Translations under genes and position numbers: made by a program
The notes under the pieces: generated by a model
What the model was told of the DNA's origin: nothing
Databases searched by the model: none
Seen by the model: only the letters and a program-made list of their open reading frames with translations
Source of the DNA: Pontibacillus sp. HMF3514
GTDB taxonomy: Bacteria; Bacillota; Bacilli; Bacillales; BH030062
Direction of reading: 5' to 3'
NCBI RefSeq assembly: GCF_009858175.1
Contig: NZ_CP047393.1
Coordinates: forward strand, 1,922,001 to 1,986,000
DNA length: 64,000 nt
In this document: piece by piece, positions 34,247 to 42,823 of the stretch
How positions within the stretch are numbered: position 1 is the first letter of the stretch
How the letters are laid out: every line of letters starts with the position of its first letter

Positions 34247-35625
34247 ATATCTCCATCCTCTTGTAATTCTATCGATATGGTAGTCCCTTTTTCTAACTCA
34301 CTTTCCGCGTATACACGCCCCCCATGCTTTTCAATGATTTCTTTTACAATAGATAGTCCTAATCCTGAACCTCCTAGGTTTCTAGAACGTGACTTATCCA
34401 CTCTATAAAGTCGTTCAAAAATAAAAGGAAGCTCTTCTTTTGGTATGCCATTTCCATCATCAGATATTGAAATTGTAATGAAACCTGGTTTTGAGCGCTC
34501 AACATTTAAACGAATATCCGATAACTTTCCAGAATGGTTAATCGCATTATCAATTAAGTTAATGAGTACTTGATGAAACCTTTCTGGATCAACATCCACC
34601 TGCAGATCAGGATCGCAAGATATGTGGAAGGATATCTGTTTATCTTTAAATAGAGGAGTCATCTTTTCGTTTACTTTTTGTACAATTTCACATATATAAA
34701 CGTTTTCTTTATATATAACAAATTGGTTTTGGTCCATTTTAGCTAATTCAAAAAGATTTTTTATAAGAAGTGTTAAGTGCTCTGATTCTTCTTTTAATAT
34801 ACGCAAATACCTCTCTCGTTCTTGATCTGATAAAGTCTCTCTACTGGCGATATTTGCATAGCCTTTTATATACGTAATAGGTGTTCGTAATTCGTGTGAA
34901 ATACTAGCCAAAAACTCTTTTCTTTCCTCTTTCAGCCGCTCTAGATCCTCAGCTAAAATAACGATGGAGTTGGCAAGCTGACCTAACTCATCACTTCTTT
35001 TATACCCTAAGGAGACTTTCATGTTTCCTTTCATTAGCTCCTCTGTAGCTCTTTTCATACGTACTAGTGGCCTGGTTATAAAGTGACTTAATATGAAAAT
35101 AGCGAATATAGTGAGAAATAATGTGATGATACCAGCTAGCATAAACTGATTAGAGAGTTCTCTAATAACTCCTTTAATAATGGCTGTATTTGCGAACATA
35201 TACACAAAGCCTTCAATGTTTCCTTCAACACGGATTGGACTTACAGTTGCTACATAATCATTTTCTTCCCATTCATTATGAAGGATTAACCCTTGATGAC
35301 TTGTTTCAGAAATATTGCTATGAATCATAGAATCCAATGACTCATTTACAGGTTCTGATTTAGCCAAAACATTTTTTTTAGTATCTGTTATGACCACAAT
35401 GGTCTTAGCCTCTGACTCCATTAAAGCTACATGATTTAAAGTACTTTTATCAAACCGCTTCTCAAGAACATCTCTGTGACTATTTCCACGTGATAGCAGA
35501 TTATCCATTACTTCTTCTATTCGATTATCGGCCAAGCTCTTATATAAAAAGAAAAATAGGATGGCTTCTACAATAATCATAAATATGAAAATAAATATTC
35601 CTAATTTAAATGAAAGTTTGTTCAT
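34243..35625 (-). CDS. sensor histidine kinase (probable copper sensor)
   Basis: A 460-residue membrane kinase. Helix one is about residues 7-28, then an extracytoplasmic sensor of about 125 residues, helix two near 155-178, a HAMP region, HisKA with phospho-His in FLASISHELRTPITY near residue 240, and HATPase boxes VLINLIDNAINHSG, DDGNGIP and GGSGLGLSIVKEI. GAGGG eight bases before the ATG at 35625 is preferred to the in-frame ATG at 35640. It is first in the operon, ahead of the response regulator, which reverses the common order. Site 5 of the repeat lies in its promoter, predicting autoregulation. Confidence 0.9.
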   Translation of the reverse strand: MNKLSFKLGIFIFIFMIIVEAILFFFLYKSLADNRIEEVMDNLLSRGNSHRDVLEKRFDKSTLNHVALMESEAKTIVVITDTKKNVLAKSEPVNESLDSMIHSNISETSHQGLILHNEWEENDYVATVSPIRVEGNIEGFVYMFANTAIIKGVIRELSNQFMLAGIITLFLTIFAIFILSHFITRPLVRMKRATEELMKGNMKVSLGYKRSDELGQLANSIVILAEDLERLKEERKEFLASISHELRTPITYIKGYANIASRETLSDQERERYLRILKEESEHLTLLIKNLFELAKMDQNQFVIYKENVYICEIVQKVNEKMTPLFKDKQISFHISCDPDLQVDVDPERFHQVLINLIDNAINHSGKLSDIRLNVERSKPGFITISISDDGNGIPKEELPFIFERLYRVDKSRSRNLGGSGLGLSIVKEIIEKHGGRVYAESELEKGTTISIELQEDGDI

Positions 35626-35713
35626 TTCTATTTCCCTCATTAATAGTGATTTTGATTATTTTCAAGTCTATTCCTAGTAGATAAAATGAACAAAGACTTT
35701 GCTTATATTTTTC

Positions 35714-35745
35714 ATCCTACCCATCCATTTTGCAGATTCTATGCA
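35714..35745 (-). promoter_or_regulatory. copper-island direct repeat, site 5, with -10 box
   Basis: In gene sense TGCATAGAATCTGCAAA (35745 to 35729), nine bases, then TAGGAT (35719 to 35714), upstream of the two-component operon. Confidence 0.7.
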
Positions 35746-35773
35746 GAAAGGTATAAACTTTATTAAATAAACA

Positions 35774-35801
35774 AAAATCTGCTTAGTACTAAGCAGATTT
35801 T
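35774..35801 (-). terminator. terminator of the BNR lipoprotein gene
   Basis: A perfect 28-base palindrome, AAAATCTGCTTAGT and its complement, nine bases after the stop; usable in both directions. Confidence 0.8.
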
Positions 35802-35810
35802 ATAGATCTT

Positions 35811-36716
35811 TTAGTCAACTTTCCCTGATGTGACAATTTGACTCCATTTTTCACCCTTATTTTTGGTAATATAAGCATGATTTTGATATGTGTAAATGAC
35901 CATTTCATCAGATTCCTGCTTTTTATCAAAATAAGCTACAGCATCTTGCCCTAACTTAGGAAGGGATATCTGTTCTTTTGTTTCTTCTTCTAAGTCATAT
36001 GTCGTAAGCTGAGGTTTTGAATAAAATGTTCCATACCAAAGTTTATTCTCACTGAAATATACTGCTGTTCCATTTACGTTTTCTTCTAAAGGTAAAAATT
36101 TCTCTCCTCCGTCTTCAGATAAATAAACTCCATTTTTAGTGGTTACAGCAATCATTTTTTCGTTAGTTGGATGAACGGCTATGGCTACAATTTCCCCATT
36201 TATCCCTTCTCCTTTAACACGTTCCCAAGAGTCCCCTTCGTCTAATGTCTTATGTAATCCAGAACTTAATTGGGTATTACCATGACCATTATAGACGTAT
36301 ATGGCATGGTTGATATCACCTACGCCCATCGAATGAAAGTCGAAGTCTCCTTCGAAAGCTACATCGGATAAGTTTTTCCCATCATCGGAACTTTTTTGAA
36401 TCCCTAAAGGGTTAGGAAGTTTGGATCCTTTACCAGGATGCCCACTTGTATAAAAGCCCTTATCGACTACATTAAATCCCATATAATCATTGTTTTGATC
36501 TGTTGTAGCATACCATGTCTTCTCTTTATAAAACTTTAAACCATCGTGGGATGCGAAAGCGATTCCTTTCTCCCCCATGTAACCTATTCCATGAACATGT
36601 TCTAATTTTCCATCAAATTCTGTTAAAAACTCTTGGTCACTTTGATTAGATTGACCACATGCCCCTAATAGTAAGACGCTTAATAGAACACTAAGTAAAG
36701 TTATTTTTTGTCGCAT
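35811..36716 (-). CDS. BNR/Asp-box lipoprotein (F510_1955-type)
   Basis: A 301-residue lipoprotein: leader and lipobox LLGAC (cysteine near residue 20), then a beta-propeller-like body with BNR/Asp-box repeats such as KSSDDGKNL, KTLDEGDSW, LSEDGGEKF and TKNKGEKW. The early HVHGIGY and ASHDGL motifs fit the family named after F510_1955, often called glycosylhydrolase although no catalytic residues are evident. It faces outward from the membrane. Site 6 of the copper repeat lies in its promoter with a perfect TATAAT, so it is likely copper-induced. Confidence 0.8.
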   Translation of the reverse strand: MRQKITLLSVLLSVLLLGACGQSNQSDQEFLTEFDGKLEHVHGIGYMGEKGIAFASHDGLKFYKEKTWYATTDQNNDYMGFNVVDKGFYTSGHPGKGSKLPNPLGIQKSSDDGKNLSDVAFEGDFDFHSMGVGDINHAIYVYNGHGNTQLSSGLHKTLDEGDSWERVKGEGINGEIVAIAVHPTNEKMIAVTTKNGVYLSEDGGEKFLPLEENVNGTAVYFSENKLWYGTFYSKPQLTTYDLEEETKEQISLPKLGQDAVAYFDKKQESDEMVIYTYQNHAYITKNKGEKWSQIVTSGKVD

Positions 36717-36755
36717 TCTTATTCTTCCCTTCTTATTTCATTAAATGGTACCTGA

Positions 36756-36787
36756 ATTATACAAATCAATTATCAAAAAACTGTGCA
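36756..36787 (-). promoter_or_regulatory. copper-island direct repeat, site 6, with -10 box
   Basis: In gene sense TGCACAGTTTTTTGATA (36787 to 36771), nine bases, then TATAAT (36761 to 36756), upstream of the BNR lipoprotein gene. Confidence 0.7.
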
Positions 36788-36829
36788 AGAAACTTGTCTA
36801 ATTTGTGTACATTTTCATGATTAACAACA

Positions 36830-37537
36830 TCAGAAACCTGTAAACCCTCCAAAAAATTGATTGGATAGGAAAGACGTTAGTTTAGTCATCCATCCGAAGA
36901 ATAAAAAAATCCCCATTACAATCATGGTAAATCCTCCGATTTTTATGAATAATCGGTTGTACCTTTTTATCCATTTCATACGCCCAATAAAGAACGACAT
37001 AATAAAAAATGGAATAGAAAAACCAAGAATATATGCCATCATATAGAACATAGCACTTTGTGGATTAGATACTCCCATTGCAATAACAGCTGCAAGAATT
37101 GGACCTGTACAAGGTGTCCATCCAGCCGCGAAACCTAATCCTATTAGGCTTGAACCCATATACCCTTGTGGACGATTCTTAAATTTGATGCTACGATCCT
37201 TCATAAGAAATTCTGGCCTAAAAAACCCAATAACCACAAATCCCATAAAGGTTATAAAAATAGCTCCTAATTGTCTTATTAATTCATCGTTTGTTATAAA
37301 GAATTCACCTACAAATGATGTCGAAAAACCAAGTGCTATAAAAACAACAGAAAAACCTACCAAGAAAAACAAAGTGTGAAGTAAGGCTCGTTTTTGCGTC
37401 AATCCCTGCCCATGCTTTAATTCATCTACTGACATACCAGTTATATAGGAGAGGAAAGCAGGATAAAGGGGAAGGCAGCAAGGAGATAAAAAAGAGAGCA
37501 ATCCCGCTCCAAAAGCTAATAGTAAAGTTACTTCCAT
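36830..37537 (-). CDS. ccdA: CcdA-family cytochrome c biogenesis protein
   Basis: A 235-residue protein with six membrane helices. [19 protein letters not shown] near residue 17 and [15 protein letters not shown] near residue 138 carry the two helix cysteines that pass electrons from cytosolic thioredoxin to the outer face of the membrane. It lies one base downstream of the thioredoxin-like gene on the same strand, so the pair form a membrane reductase module. As part of the copper island it probably serves thiols needed for copper proteins, or haem c maturation. Confidence 0.92.
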   Translation of the reverse strand: MEVTLLLAFGAGLLSFLSPCCLPLYPAFLSYITGMSVDELKHGQGLTQKRALLHTLFFLVGFSVVFIALGFSTSFVGEFFITNDELIRQLGAIFITFMGFVVIGFFRPEFLMKDRSIKFKNRPQGYMGSSLIGLGFAAGWTPCTGPILAAVIAMGVSNPQSAMFYMMAYILGFSIPFFIMSFFIGRMKWIKRYNRLFIKIGGFTMIVMGIFLFFGWMTKLTSFLSNQFFGGFTGF

Positions 37538-37538
37538 T

Positions 37539-38093
37539 TTAATTGTTCTCCTTTTTATATTCTTCAGGTTGGATTTGCAACATAAACCTTCGAATATCTT
37601 GTTCCGTTAAACCAGCAGTTACACGTTTTTCAACGATTCCTTCTTTATTTATAAGGAACGTTACGGGAATAGGTCCAACCCCATATGCATCTAGAACGTC
37701 CTTGTTTTGATCCATCGGTATAGGAAAGGTTAAGCCATACTCTTCTACAAAACCTTGAACTGTAACTCTAGGTTCTCCTACATCTACAGCTAATACTTTA
37801 ACTCCTTTGTCTTTAAAATGTTGATATTGGTTTTCCATAAAAGGCATTTCTTTTTTACATGGAGGACAGTAAGTTGCCCAAAAATTTAAAAATACACCCT
37901 TACCTTGGTAATCACTTAATTGAACTTTTTCACCCGAGAGTGTTTTTAACACAAAATCTGGTGCTTTGTCACCAGCTTTAATGAAGTCCTGATCCTCCTC
38001 TGTAAAACTTTGATAGAGCATATACACGATAGCTGCTACAAACAATGTTAAAATTCCTAAACGAAAAAAGAGTCTCTTCTTTGTTTTTTTCAT
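37539..38093 (-). CDS. membrane-anchored thiol-disulfide oxidoreductase (ResA/TlpA-like)
   Basis: A 184-residue protein: N-terminal membrane anchor (about residues 8-27), then a TlpA/AhpC-type thioredoxin fold with [12 protein letters not shown] near residue 75 (active CxxC), [14 protein letters not shown] before it and the cis-proline region [12 protein letters not shown] near residue 150. It reduces disulfides outside the membrane with electrons from the CcdA protein encoded next. Site 7 of the copper repeat lies in its promoter. The N-terminal cytoplasmic tail KKTKKRLF is basic, as expected. Confidence 0.9.
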   Translation of the reverse strand: MKKTKKRLFFRLGILTLFVAAIVYMLYQSFTEEDQDFIKAGDKAPDFVLKTLSGEKVQLSDYQGKGVFLNFWATYCPPCKKEMPFMENQYQHFKDKGVKVLAVDVGEPRVTVQGFVEEYGLTFPIPMDQNKDVLDAYGVGPIPVTFLINKEGIVEKRVTAGLTEQDIRRFMLQIQPEEYKKENN

Positions 38094-38129
38094 AGTTTAT
38101 CCTCCTATTTACGATGATGGTTCATATAA

Positions 38130-38161
38130 TTTTTATCAAACAAATGTCCAAAATCAGTGCA
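38130..38161 (-). promoter_or_regulatory. copper-island direct repeat, site 7, with -10 box
   Basis: In gene sense TGCACTGATTTTGGACA (38161 to 38145), nine bases, then TAAAAA (38135 to 38130), upstream of the thioredoxin-like/ccdA pair and between it and the divergent DUF326 gene. Confidence 0.62.
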
Positions 38162-38263
38162 AATAGATGTGAAAAGAATTTTACAATTTGCCTGCATAAG
38201 AATAAAGGCCAATCCCTTTAGACAATATAAGCTTGTTCAAAAATATTTTTGGAGGGTTAAATT

Positions 38264-38608
38264 ATGGGAGTATTATCAACATCACCAACTAACATGGATG
38301 CTTGTATAGAAGAGTGTCTTAAATGTGTGCGTGCTTGTGAGGAATGTTACTACGCATGTATGAATGAATCTGATGTGCAAAATCGACTACATTGCATTAG
38401 CACCCTTAATGATTGTGCTGAAATTTGTGCTCAAGCTACACAATATATGTCACGAAATAGCCAGTTTGCTAAGCAATTATGTACGCTATGTGCGACCATT
38501 TGTGAGCAATGTGCAACTGAATGTGAGAAGTTCCAGGACAAACATTGTCAGGAATGCGCTCAGATTTGTCGTACTTGTGCTGATGAATGTAGAAAGATGT
38601 CTGCTTAA
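38264..38608 (+). CDS. Cys-rich four-helix-bundle copper-binding protein
   Basis: A 114-residue DUF326-type protein with nineteen cysteines in CxxxC and CxxC spacing (ACIEECLKCVRACEEC, CTLCATICEQCATEC, CQECAQICRTCADEC). It is similar to the 108-residue protein at 26140, so the island is bracketed by two paralogues. It should store Cu(I) in the cytosol; no signal peptide is seen. GGAGGG precedes the ATG by seven bases. Its upstream region has at best a degenerate repeat (TGCATA then AAAGGC, near 38197). Confidence 0.87.
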   Translation: MGVLSTSPTNMDACIEECLKCVRACEECYYACMNESDVQNRLHCISTLNDCAEICAQATQYMSRNSQFAKQLCTLCATICEQCATECEKFQDKHCQECAQICRTCADECRKMSA

Positions 38609-38632
38609 ATTAAACACATAAAAATATCGCTA

Positions 38633-38667
38633 AAAATCCGAGTTCCTCATTGGGATACGGATTTTTT
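38633..38667 (+). terminator. intrinsic terminator
   Basis: AAAATCCG / CGGATTTT with inner TCC/GGA pairing and six T; 25 bases after the DUF326 stop. Confidence 0.75.
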
Positions 38668-38826
38668 GTTTTTTAGGTTTGATATAATTTAACGCATGCT
38701 CATCTTATAAATGGGTATAACTTACTAATAAGGAGAATAGATGAAGGATACATTATTTATAGCAAGCTATCACTGTATCTGATATTCTAGACTTTGTCCG
38801 TGAAATTGCAGAATAAGAGGTGCTTT

Positions 38827-39771
38827 ATGGAAAGAATTGCAATACTTCTTCCTTGTTATAACGAGGAACAAACCATTGGGAAAGTGATAGAAGACTTCCG
38901 TTCCGAACTTCCTAATGCTGATATTTATGTTTATGACAATAATTCTTCTGACCGTACTTCCGAAGTCGCTGAAAAGCATGGAGCTATTGTAAGGAAAGAA
39001 TGGCGACAAGGAAAAGGGAATGTAGTTCGTTCTATGTTCCGTGAAATTGAGGCAGACATCTATGTCATGGCTGATGGTGATGATACGTATCCACCTGAAT
39101 TTGTTCATGATCTTATTCGACCGGTTCGGGAAAAGAAAGCCAATATGACCATAGGTGATCGTCTAAGCAACGGTACGTATTATGATGAAAACCAGCGTAG
39201 TTTTCATAGTTTTGGTAATAACTTGGTTAAAGGTCTTATTAATCGTTTATATAAAAGTGATATTACGGATATTATGACGGGATATCGAGCATTCGATCAG
39301 CTCTTTGTAAAGTCCATGCCCGTAATGAGCTCTGGCTTTGCTATTGAAACGGAAATGAGCATTCATTCTTTGGATAAAAAATTCCTCATTCAAGAGGTCC
39401 CAATCGATTATCGTGATCGCCCTGAAGGTAGCGAGTCTAAGCTTAATACATTTTCAGATGGATTTAAAGTACTGAAAATGATCTTTACTTTATTCAAAGA
39501 GTATAAGCCATTTGTTTTTTTCTCCTTATGGACAATGATTTTTATCTTGTTCGGTCTACTAGTGGGCATACCAGTTATCTCAGAGTTTATTCAAACAGGT
39601 TTTGTTTCAAAGGTCCCTTCCGCTATACTTGCAACGGGATTTATGATACTTGGTGTTCTTTCATTTGCTTGCGGCCTAATTTTAGACGTTATGTCAGCAA
39701 CGAACCGAAAACAGTATGAACTTGAACTAAATCAACTTTATGATCGAATCAGGAGGAAAGGCGATGAGTAA
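38827..39771 (+). CDS. family 2 glycosyltransferase with C-terminal membrane helices
   Basis: A 314-residue enzyme. The GT2 fold opens with ILLPCYNEEQTIGKVI, has the metal motif ADGDDTYPPE near residue 90 and the acceptor-side FAIETEMSIHSL. Two membrane helices follow (about 237-262 and 268-292). It resembles dolichyl- or undecaprenyl-phosphate sugar transferases that load a lipid carrier on the cytoplasmic face. AGAGGTG precedes the ATG at 38827; the longer frame to 38794 lacks an RBS. It overlaps the next gene by eight bases, starting a four-gene coupled operon. Confidence 0.85.
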   Translation: MERIAILLPCYNEEQTIGKVIEDFRSELPNADIYVYDNNSSDRTSEVAEKHGAIVRKEWRQGKGNVVRSMFREIEADIYVMADGDDTYPPEFVHDLIRPVREKKANMTIGDRLSNGTYYDENQRSFHSFGNNLVKGLINRLYKSDITDIMTGYRAFDQLFVKSMPVMSSGFAIETEMSIHSLDKKFLIQEVPIDYRDRPEGSESKLNTFSDGFKVLKMIFTLFKEYKPFVFFSLWTMIFILFGLLVGIPVISEFIQTGFVSKVPSAILATGFMILGVLSFACGLILDVMSATNRKQYELELNQLYDRIRRKGDE

Positions 39772-41497
39772 CTCAAATGTTCTCATACGTGGAATGGTAT
39801 CTGCTGTAGCAAGCTTCATAGCTACAGCAGGTATCATTTCTTTCTATGAGCCTTTTTATAAATTTACTATGATTATTGGTGTCATTGTGTTTTGTCTATT
39901 TGCCGTATCAATCTTTCTTATCACGAATAAGTATGATCAGTTTGAGATCTTTAAAGTGTCTCATAACGTATGGAGTCTTCTATTTGTTCTCGTATTTCCA
40001 ATACTTATTATAATTAGTACAGCCCCTGATCAATCTCATATTGAGACCACAATCATGCAGATCGTGACCTATTTGATTACATATTTTGTCTATGTAGGGC
40101 TGTTACTTGGTTTAATGGAGATCATATTTAGACTTAACGTCCATGGAAGTTCTTTAAAGTTTAGTTTTTTGATTTATTTTATGATCCCTGTTGTTGGATG
40201 GGCTCTTTACTTGATCGCTTTTTACCCAGGTACAATGACTCCAGATTCATTAGCTCAATGGGGGCAGGCGCACTCCTATGAATGGAATAACTGGCATCCT
40301 ATTGTTCATACCTGGTTACTAACAGCTCTACTTCAGATTTGGGATTCACCTGCTATTATTTCATCATTTCAAATCATTATGATGGCTTTAATTTGGGCAT
40401 ACAGTATGAAGTCAATTGAGAAAAAAGGAGTTTCTTTCCTAGCATTAGCTCTATTTAGTGTTGTAGCTGCAGCCTGGCCAGTACTTGGTATTTTCTCCAT
40501 CACCCTTTGGAAGGATATTTTATATAGTTTTGTTCTATTTCTGTTTTGTGTACTCATATTTAATATGGTTTTTACAAGAGGACTTTGGTTAGACAAAAAG
40601 AGAAACTTGATCCTTCTGTTAATTACTTCATTAGCTGTAGTCTTCTTTCGACATAACGGTTTCCCTGTTTTTCTTGTCACAGGTGTTTTTCTCTTTATTG
40701 TATTCAGGAAACAATGGAAACCACTATTGTTAAATTTCATAGCAATCATAGGAATCTATCTAATTGTAACAGGTCCAGTCTTTTCAGCGTTTAATGTGGA
40801 GCCTACTGAACTAAAAGAAGCTCTTGGCATCCCAACACAACAAATAGCCAATATTGTGGAAAATGGAGATATGACACAAGAACAAAAAGAATATATAAGT
40901 GAAGTTATGCCACTTGAAATATGGAAAAAATATTACCATCCTTACAAGGTTGACCCACTTAAATTTTCAGGTGAATATGATGATGTCTATATATCAGAGA
41001 CTTTTGGTACATTTCTGAAGGTATGGTCTGGTATGGTTATACAAAATCCTGGTTTAGCACTAGAGGCGTTTTTAAGAGAAACCTCGGTTGTATGGCAAAT
41101 GCATGAACCGAAAGATCCTGGCTACACTTCGAAATACGTAACCAACATTTATCTGAACAATGAATATGGTTTGGAAAATAAGGTAATTGATGAAAAGCTC
41201 ACGAAAGATATGCGAGAGTATCTAGAGGATAGCCAAGAGAACTTTCTAACAACGATATGGCGACCAGCTAGTTATTTATTAACCATTCTATTTCTAACAT
41301 TTACTGCCGTTATGAAACACGGTAAAAGTAGTAGCATCTGGTTGATTGCCTTACCTGTCCTGTTAAATGTAGGTTCTGTAGCAGCTAGTCTCCCTGCACA
41401 AGAATTTAGATATTTGTTCTCCAATGTACCACTTGCCCTATTCTTAATTGCAGTAATGTGGATTGGGCGAGATGACAAGAGGGTTTTATATGAATAG
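39764..41497 (+). CDS. polytopic membrane protein, DUF6020 type (GT-C-like)
   Basis: A 577-residue protein with about eleven to thirteen membrane helices. A long extracytoplasmic loop near residue 155 has YPGTMTPDSLAQWGQAHSY followed by NWHPIVHTWLL. This acidic loop and HP motif resemble the catalytic loop of GT-C enzymes that use lipid-linked sugars. A second large outer loop lies at about residues 350-480. AGGAGG at 39751-39756 supports the ATG at 39764. With the GT2 upstream and small flippase-like proteins downstream it would put a sugar onto a surface acceptor; this is inferred. Confidence 0.75.
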   Translation: MSNSNVLIRGMVSAVASFIATAGIISFYEPFYKFTMIIGVIVFCLFAVSIFLITNKYDQFEIFKVSHNVWSLLFVLVFPILIIISTAPDQSHIETTIMQIVTYLITYFVYVGLLLGLMEIIFRLNVHGSSLKFSFLIYFMIPVVGWALYLIAFYPGTMTPDSLAQWGQAHSYEWNNWHPIVHTWLLTALLQIWDSPAIISSFQIIMMALIWAYSMKSIEKKGVSFLALALFSVVAAAWPVLGIFSITLWKDILYSFVLFLFCVLIFNMVFTRGLWLDKKRNLILLLITSLAVVFFRHNGFPVFLVTGVFLFIVFRKQWKPLLLNFIAIIGIYLIVTGPVFSAFNVEPTELKEALGIPTQQIANIVENGDMTQEQKEYISEVMPLEIWKKYYHPYKVDPLKFSGEYDDVYISETFGTFLKVWSGMVIQNPGLALEAFLRETSVVWQMHEPKDPGYTSKYVTNIYLNNEYGLENKVIDEKLTKDMREYLEDSQENFLTTIWRPASYLLTILFLTFTAVMKHGKSSSIWLIALPVLLNVGSVAASLPAQEFRYLFSNVPLALFLIAVMWIGRDDKRVLYE

Positions 41498-41837
41498 ATT
41501 TACAAGATCCATTAAAGAAAATCGTACAGGTATTATTCTGATGACAATAGCAGCGTTCCTGATCTCTCTTGGTCAAATGTATTGGAAACTTTCGGGCGCT
41601 GGTATTAACTTGGATTTAATTGGTGGCTTTATCTTTTACTTCATTGGCGCTGTTCTAATGATAGTATCTTTTAGGTTCGGAAGTTTATCTGTCCTCCACC
41701 CTTTGCTTAGTTTAGGGTATGTGTTCGCTCTTTTCCTCGGGGTGTTTTTTGTCGGCGAAAGCATAGGCCTATTACACTTACTGGGGATGTTACTCATTAT
41801 TATAGGAGTTATTCTCATTGGGGGTGGAGATCATTAA
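41490..41837 (+). CDS. small multidrug-resistance/EamA-like membrane protein, first of a pair
   Basis: A 115-residue protein with four hydrophobic segments (about 13-30, 42-60, 68-88 and 93-112), the size and layout of EmrE/ArnE-type proteins. LHPLLSLGYVFALFLGVFFVGE is the third-helix signature with a membrane glutamate. AAGAGGG supports the ATG at 41490. It overlaps the preceding gene by eight bases and the following one by twenty. A pair of such proteins (as ArnE-ArnF) usually works as a heterodimer that flips a lipid-linked sugar. Confidence 0.75.
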   Translation: MNRFTRSIKENRTGIILMTIAAFLISLGQMYWKLSGAGINLDLIGGFIFYFIGAVLMIVSFRFGSLSVLHPLLSLGYVFALFLGVFFVGESIGLLHLLGMLLIIIGVILIGGGDH

Positions 41838-42156
41838 GCTATTACTCATCATCTTTATGACATTGTTCGGTTCTCTCGGAGGCTTTTTCTTTAAAAAAGC
41901 TAGTGATCATCCCTTTGGATTCAATGTATCCTTTATTACGCAACTGGGTATCGGTGGAACGTTTTATATGTCAGGAGCACTACTCAATATATATTTATTA
42001 ACGTTACTTCCTTATACGGTTGTTTACCCTATTACATCAGTCACCTATATTTGGACCATGATTTTATCGGCTTATTTTTTACATGAGAAAATTACTATTA
42101 AGAAAATGATCGGAGTTCTACTAATATCATTTGGTTCTGTATTATTAGTTTTATAA
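41818..42156 (+). CDS. small multidrug-resistance/EamA-like membrane protein, second of a pair
   Basis: A 112-residue protein with four membrane helices and the SMR-like segment PYTVVYPITSVTYIWTMILSAYFLHEKITIKK near residues 62-93 (shown here as PYTVVYPITS and AYFLHEKITIKK). It starts at a TTG with AGGAG nine bases upstream, inside the end of its partner gene, so translation is coupled. With its partner it probably forms the flippase of this glycosylation operon. The next hairpin ends the operon. Confidence 0.72.
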   Translation: MGVEIIKLLLIIFMTLFGSLGGFFFKKASDHPFGFNVSFITQLGIGGTFYMSGALLNIYLLTLLPYTVVYPITSVTYIWTMILSAYFLHEKITIKKMIGVLLISFGSVLLVL

Positions 42157-42188
42157 AAAGCATTCTCCTCTAGGAGAGTGCTTTTTTT
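42154..42188 (+). terminator. intrinsic terminator of the glycosylation operon
   Basis: AAAAGCATTCTCCT / AGGAGAGTGCTTTT, fourteen paired bases with one G-U, and seven T. Confidence 0.85.
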
Positions 42189-42280
42189 GTCATAGCTTTG
42201 TAAAAAACTATAGTAAACCATCTCTTAAACTTCATGATATAATGCTAGTGGTAAATATAATGAATAAGGATTGATGAAAG

Positions 42281-42781
42281 ATGTTACGAAAACTTAAGAT
42301 GTCAATTCTCCTAGTTGGTCTTCTTGTTATGACTATTGCCACTTCTGGTTGTGGTCAACAGGAAGAAAATACAAATCAGGACTTTAGTAATTCAACTATT
42401 GGAGATATTCGTGAAGAAACTAAATCTGCAAGTGTGCTTCCCTCTTTCTTAGATGAAAAGCCAGAACAAATGAGTGTGATTTACGAAGCGGTTGTAAACC
42501 ACAAAGAAGTTGTTGAACAAATGCCATGTTATTGTGGTTGTGGTGAATCCGTTAATCATAAAAGCAATTATGACTGTTTTGTTTATGATGATACTAAAAC
42601 GGGTTCTGTCGTTTGGGATGATCATGCAACAAAATGTGGGGTTTGCTTAGAAACAGCTGTAGAGTCTATCAACAAGTATAATGAAGGCAAATCAATCAAA
42701 GAAATAAGAAATATGATAGATGAAACGTATAATAATGGAGACTTTGCAAAACCAACACCTACTCCACCTGTTAAATCGTAA
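42281..42781 (+). CDS. PCYCGC-motif lipoprotein
   Basis: A 166-residue lipoprotein. The leader has a hydrophobic core VGLLVMTIATSGC with lipidated cysteine near residue 24. The mature part has MPCYCGCGESVNHKSNYDC near residue 84, then DHATKCGVCLETAV near residue 110. The PCYCGC motif defines a small Bacillus family of unknown role, perhaps metal- or redox-related. AAGGA lies about fifteen bases before the ATG and a second, out-of-frame ATG intervenes, so translation may be weak. It is a single-gene unit next to the arginine operon's 3' end. Confidence 0.8.
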   Translation: MLRKLKMSILLVGLLVMTIATSGCGQQEENTNQDFSNSTIGDIREETKSASVLPSFLDEKPEQMSVIYEAVVNHKEVVEQMPCYCGCGESVNHKSNYDCFVYDDTKTGSVVWDDHATKCGVCLETAVESINKYNEGKSIKEIRNMIDETYNNGDFAKPTPTPPVKS

Positions 42782-42823
42782 AGCCTATTCTACAATAATG
42801 ACTTTTTACTGAATAACATAAAT

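Noticed and set aside
38190-38225. Eighth copper repeat before the plus-strand DUF326 gene
   Set aside because: TGCATA is present but the second half-site reads AAAGGC and the -10 is TAGACA; too degenerate to count.
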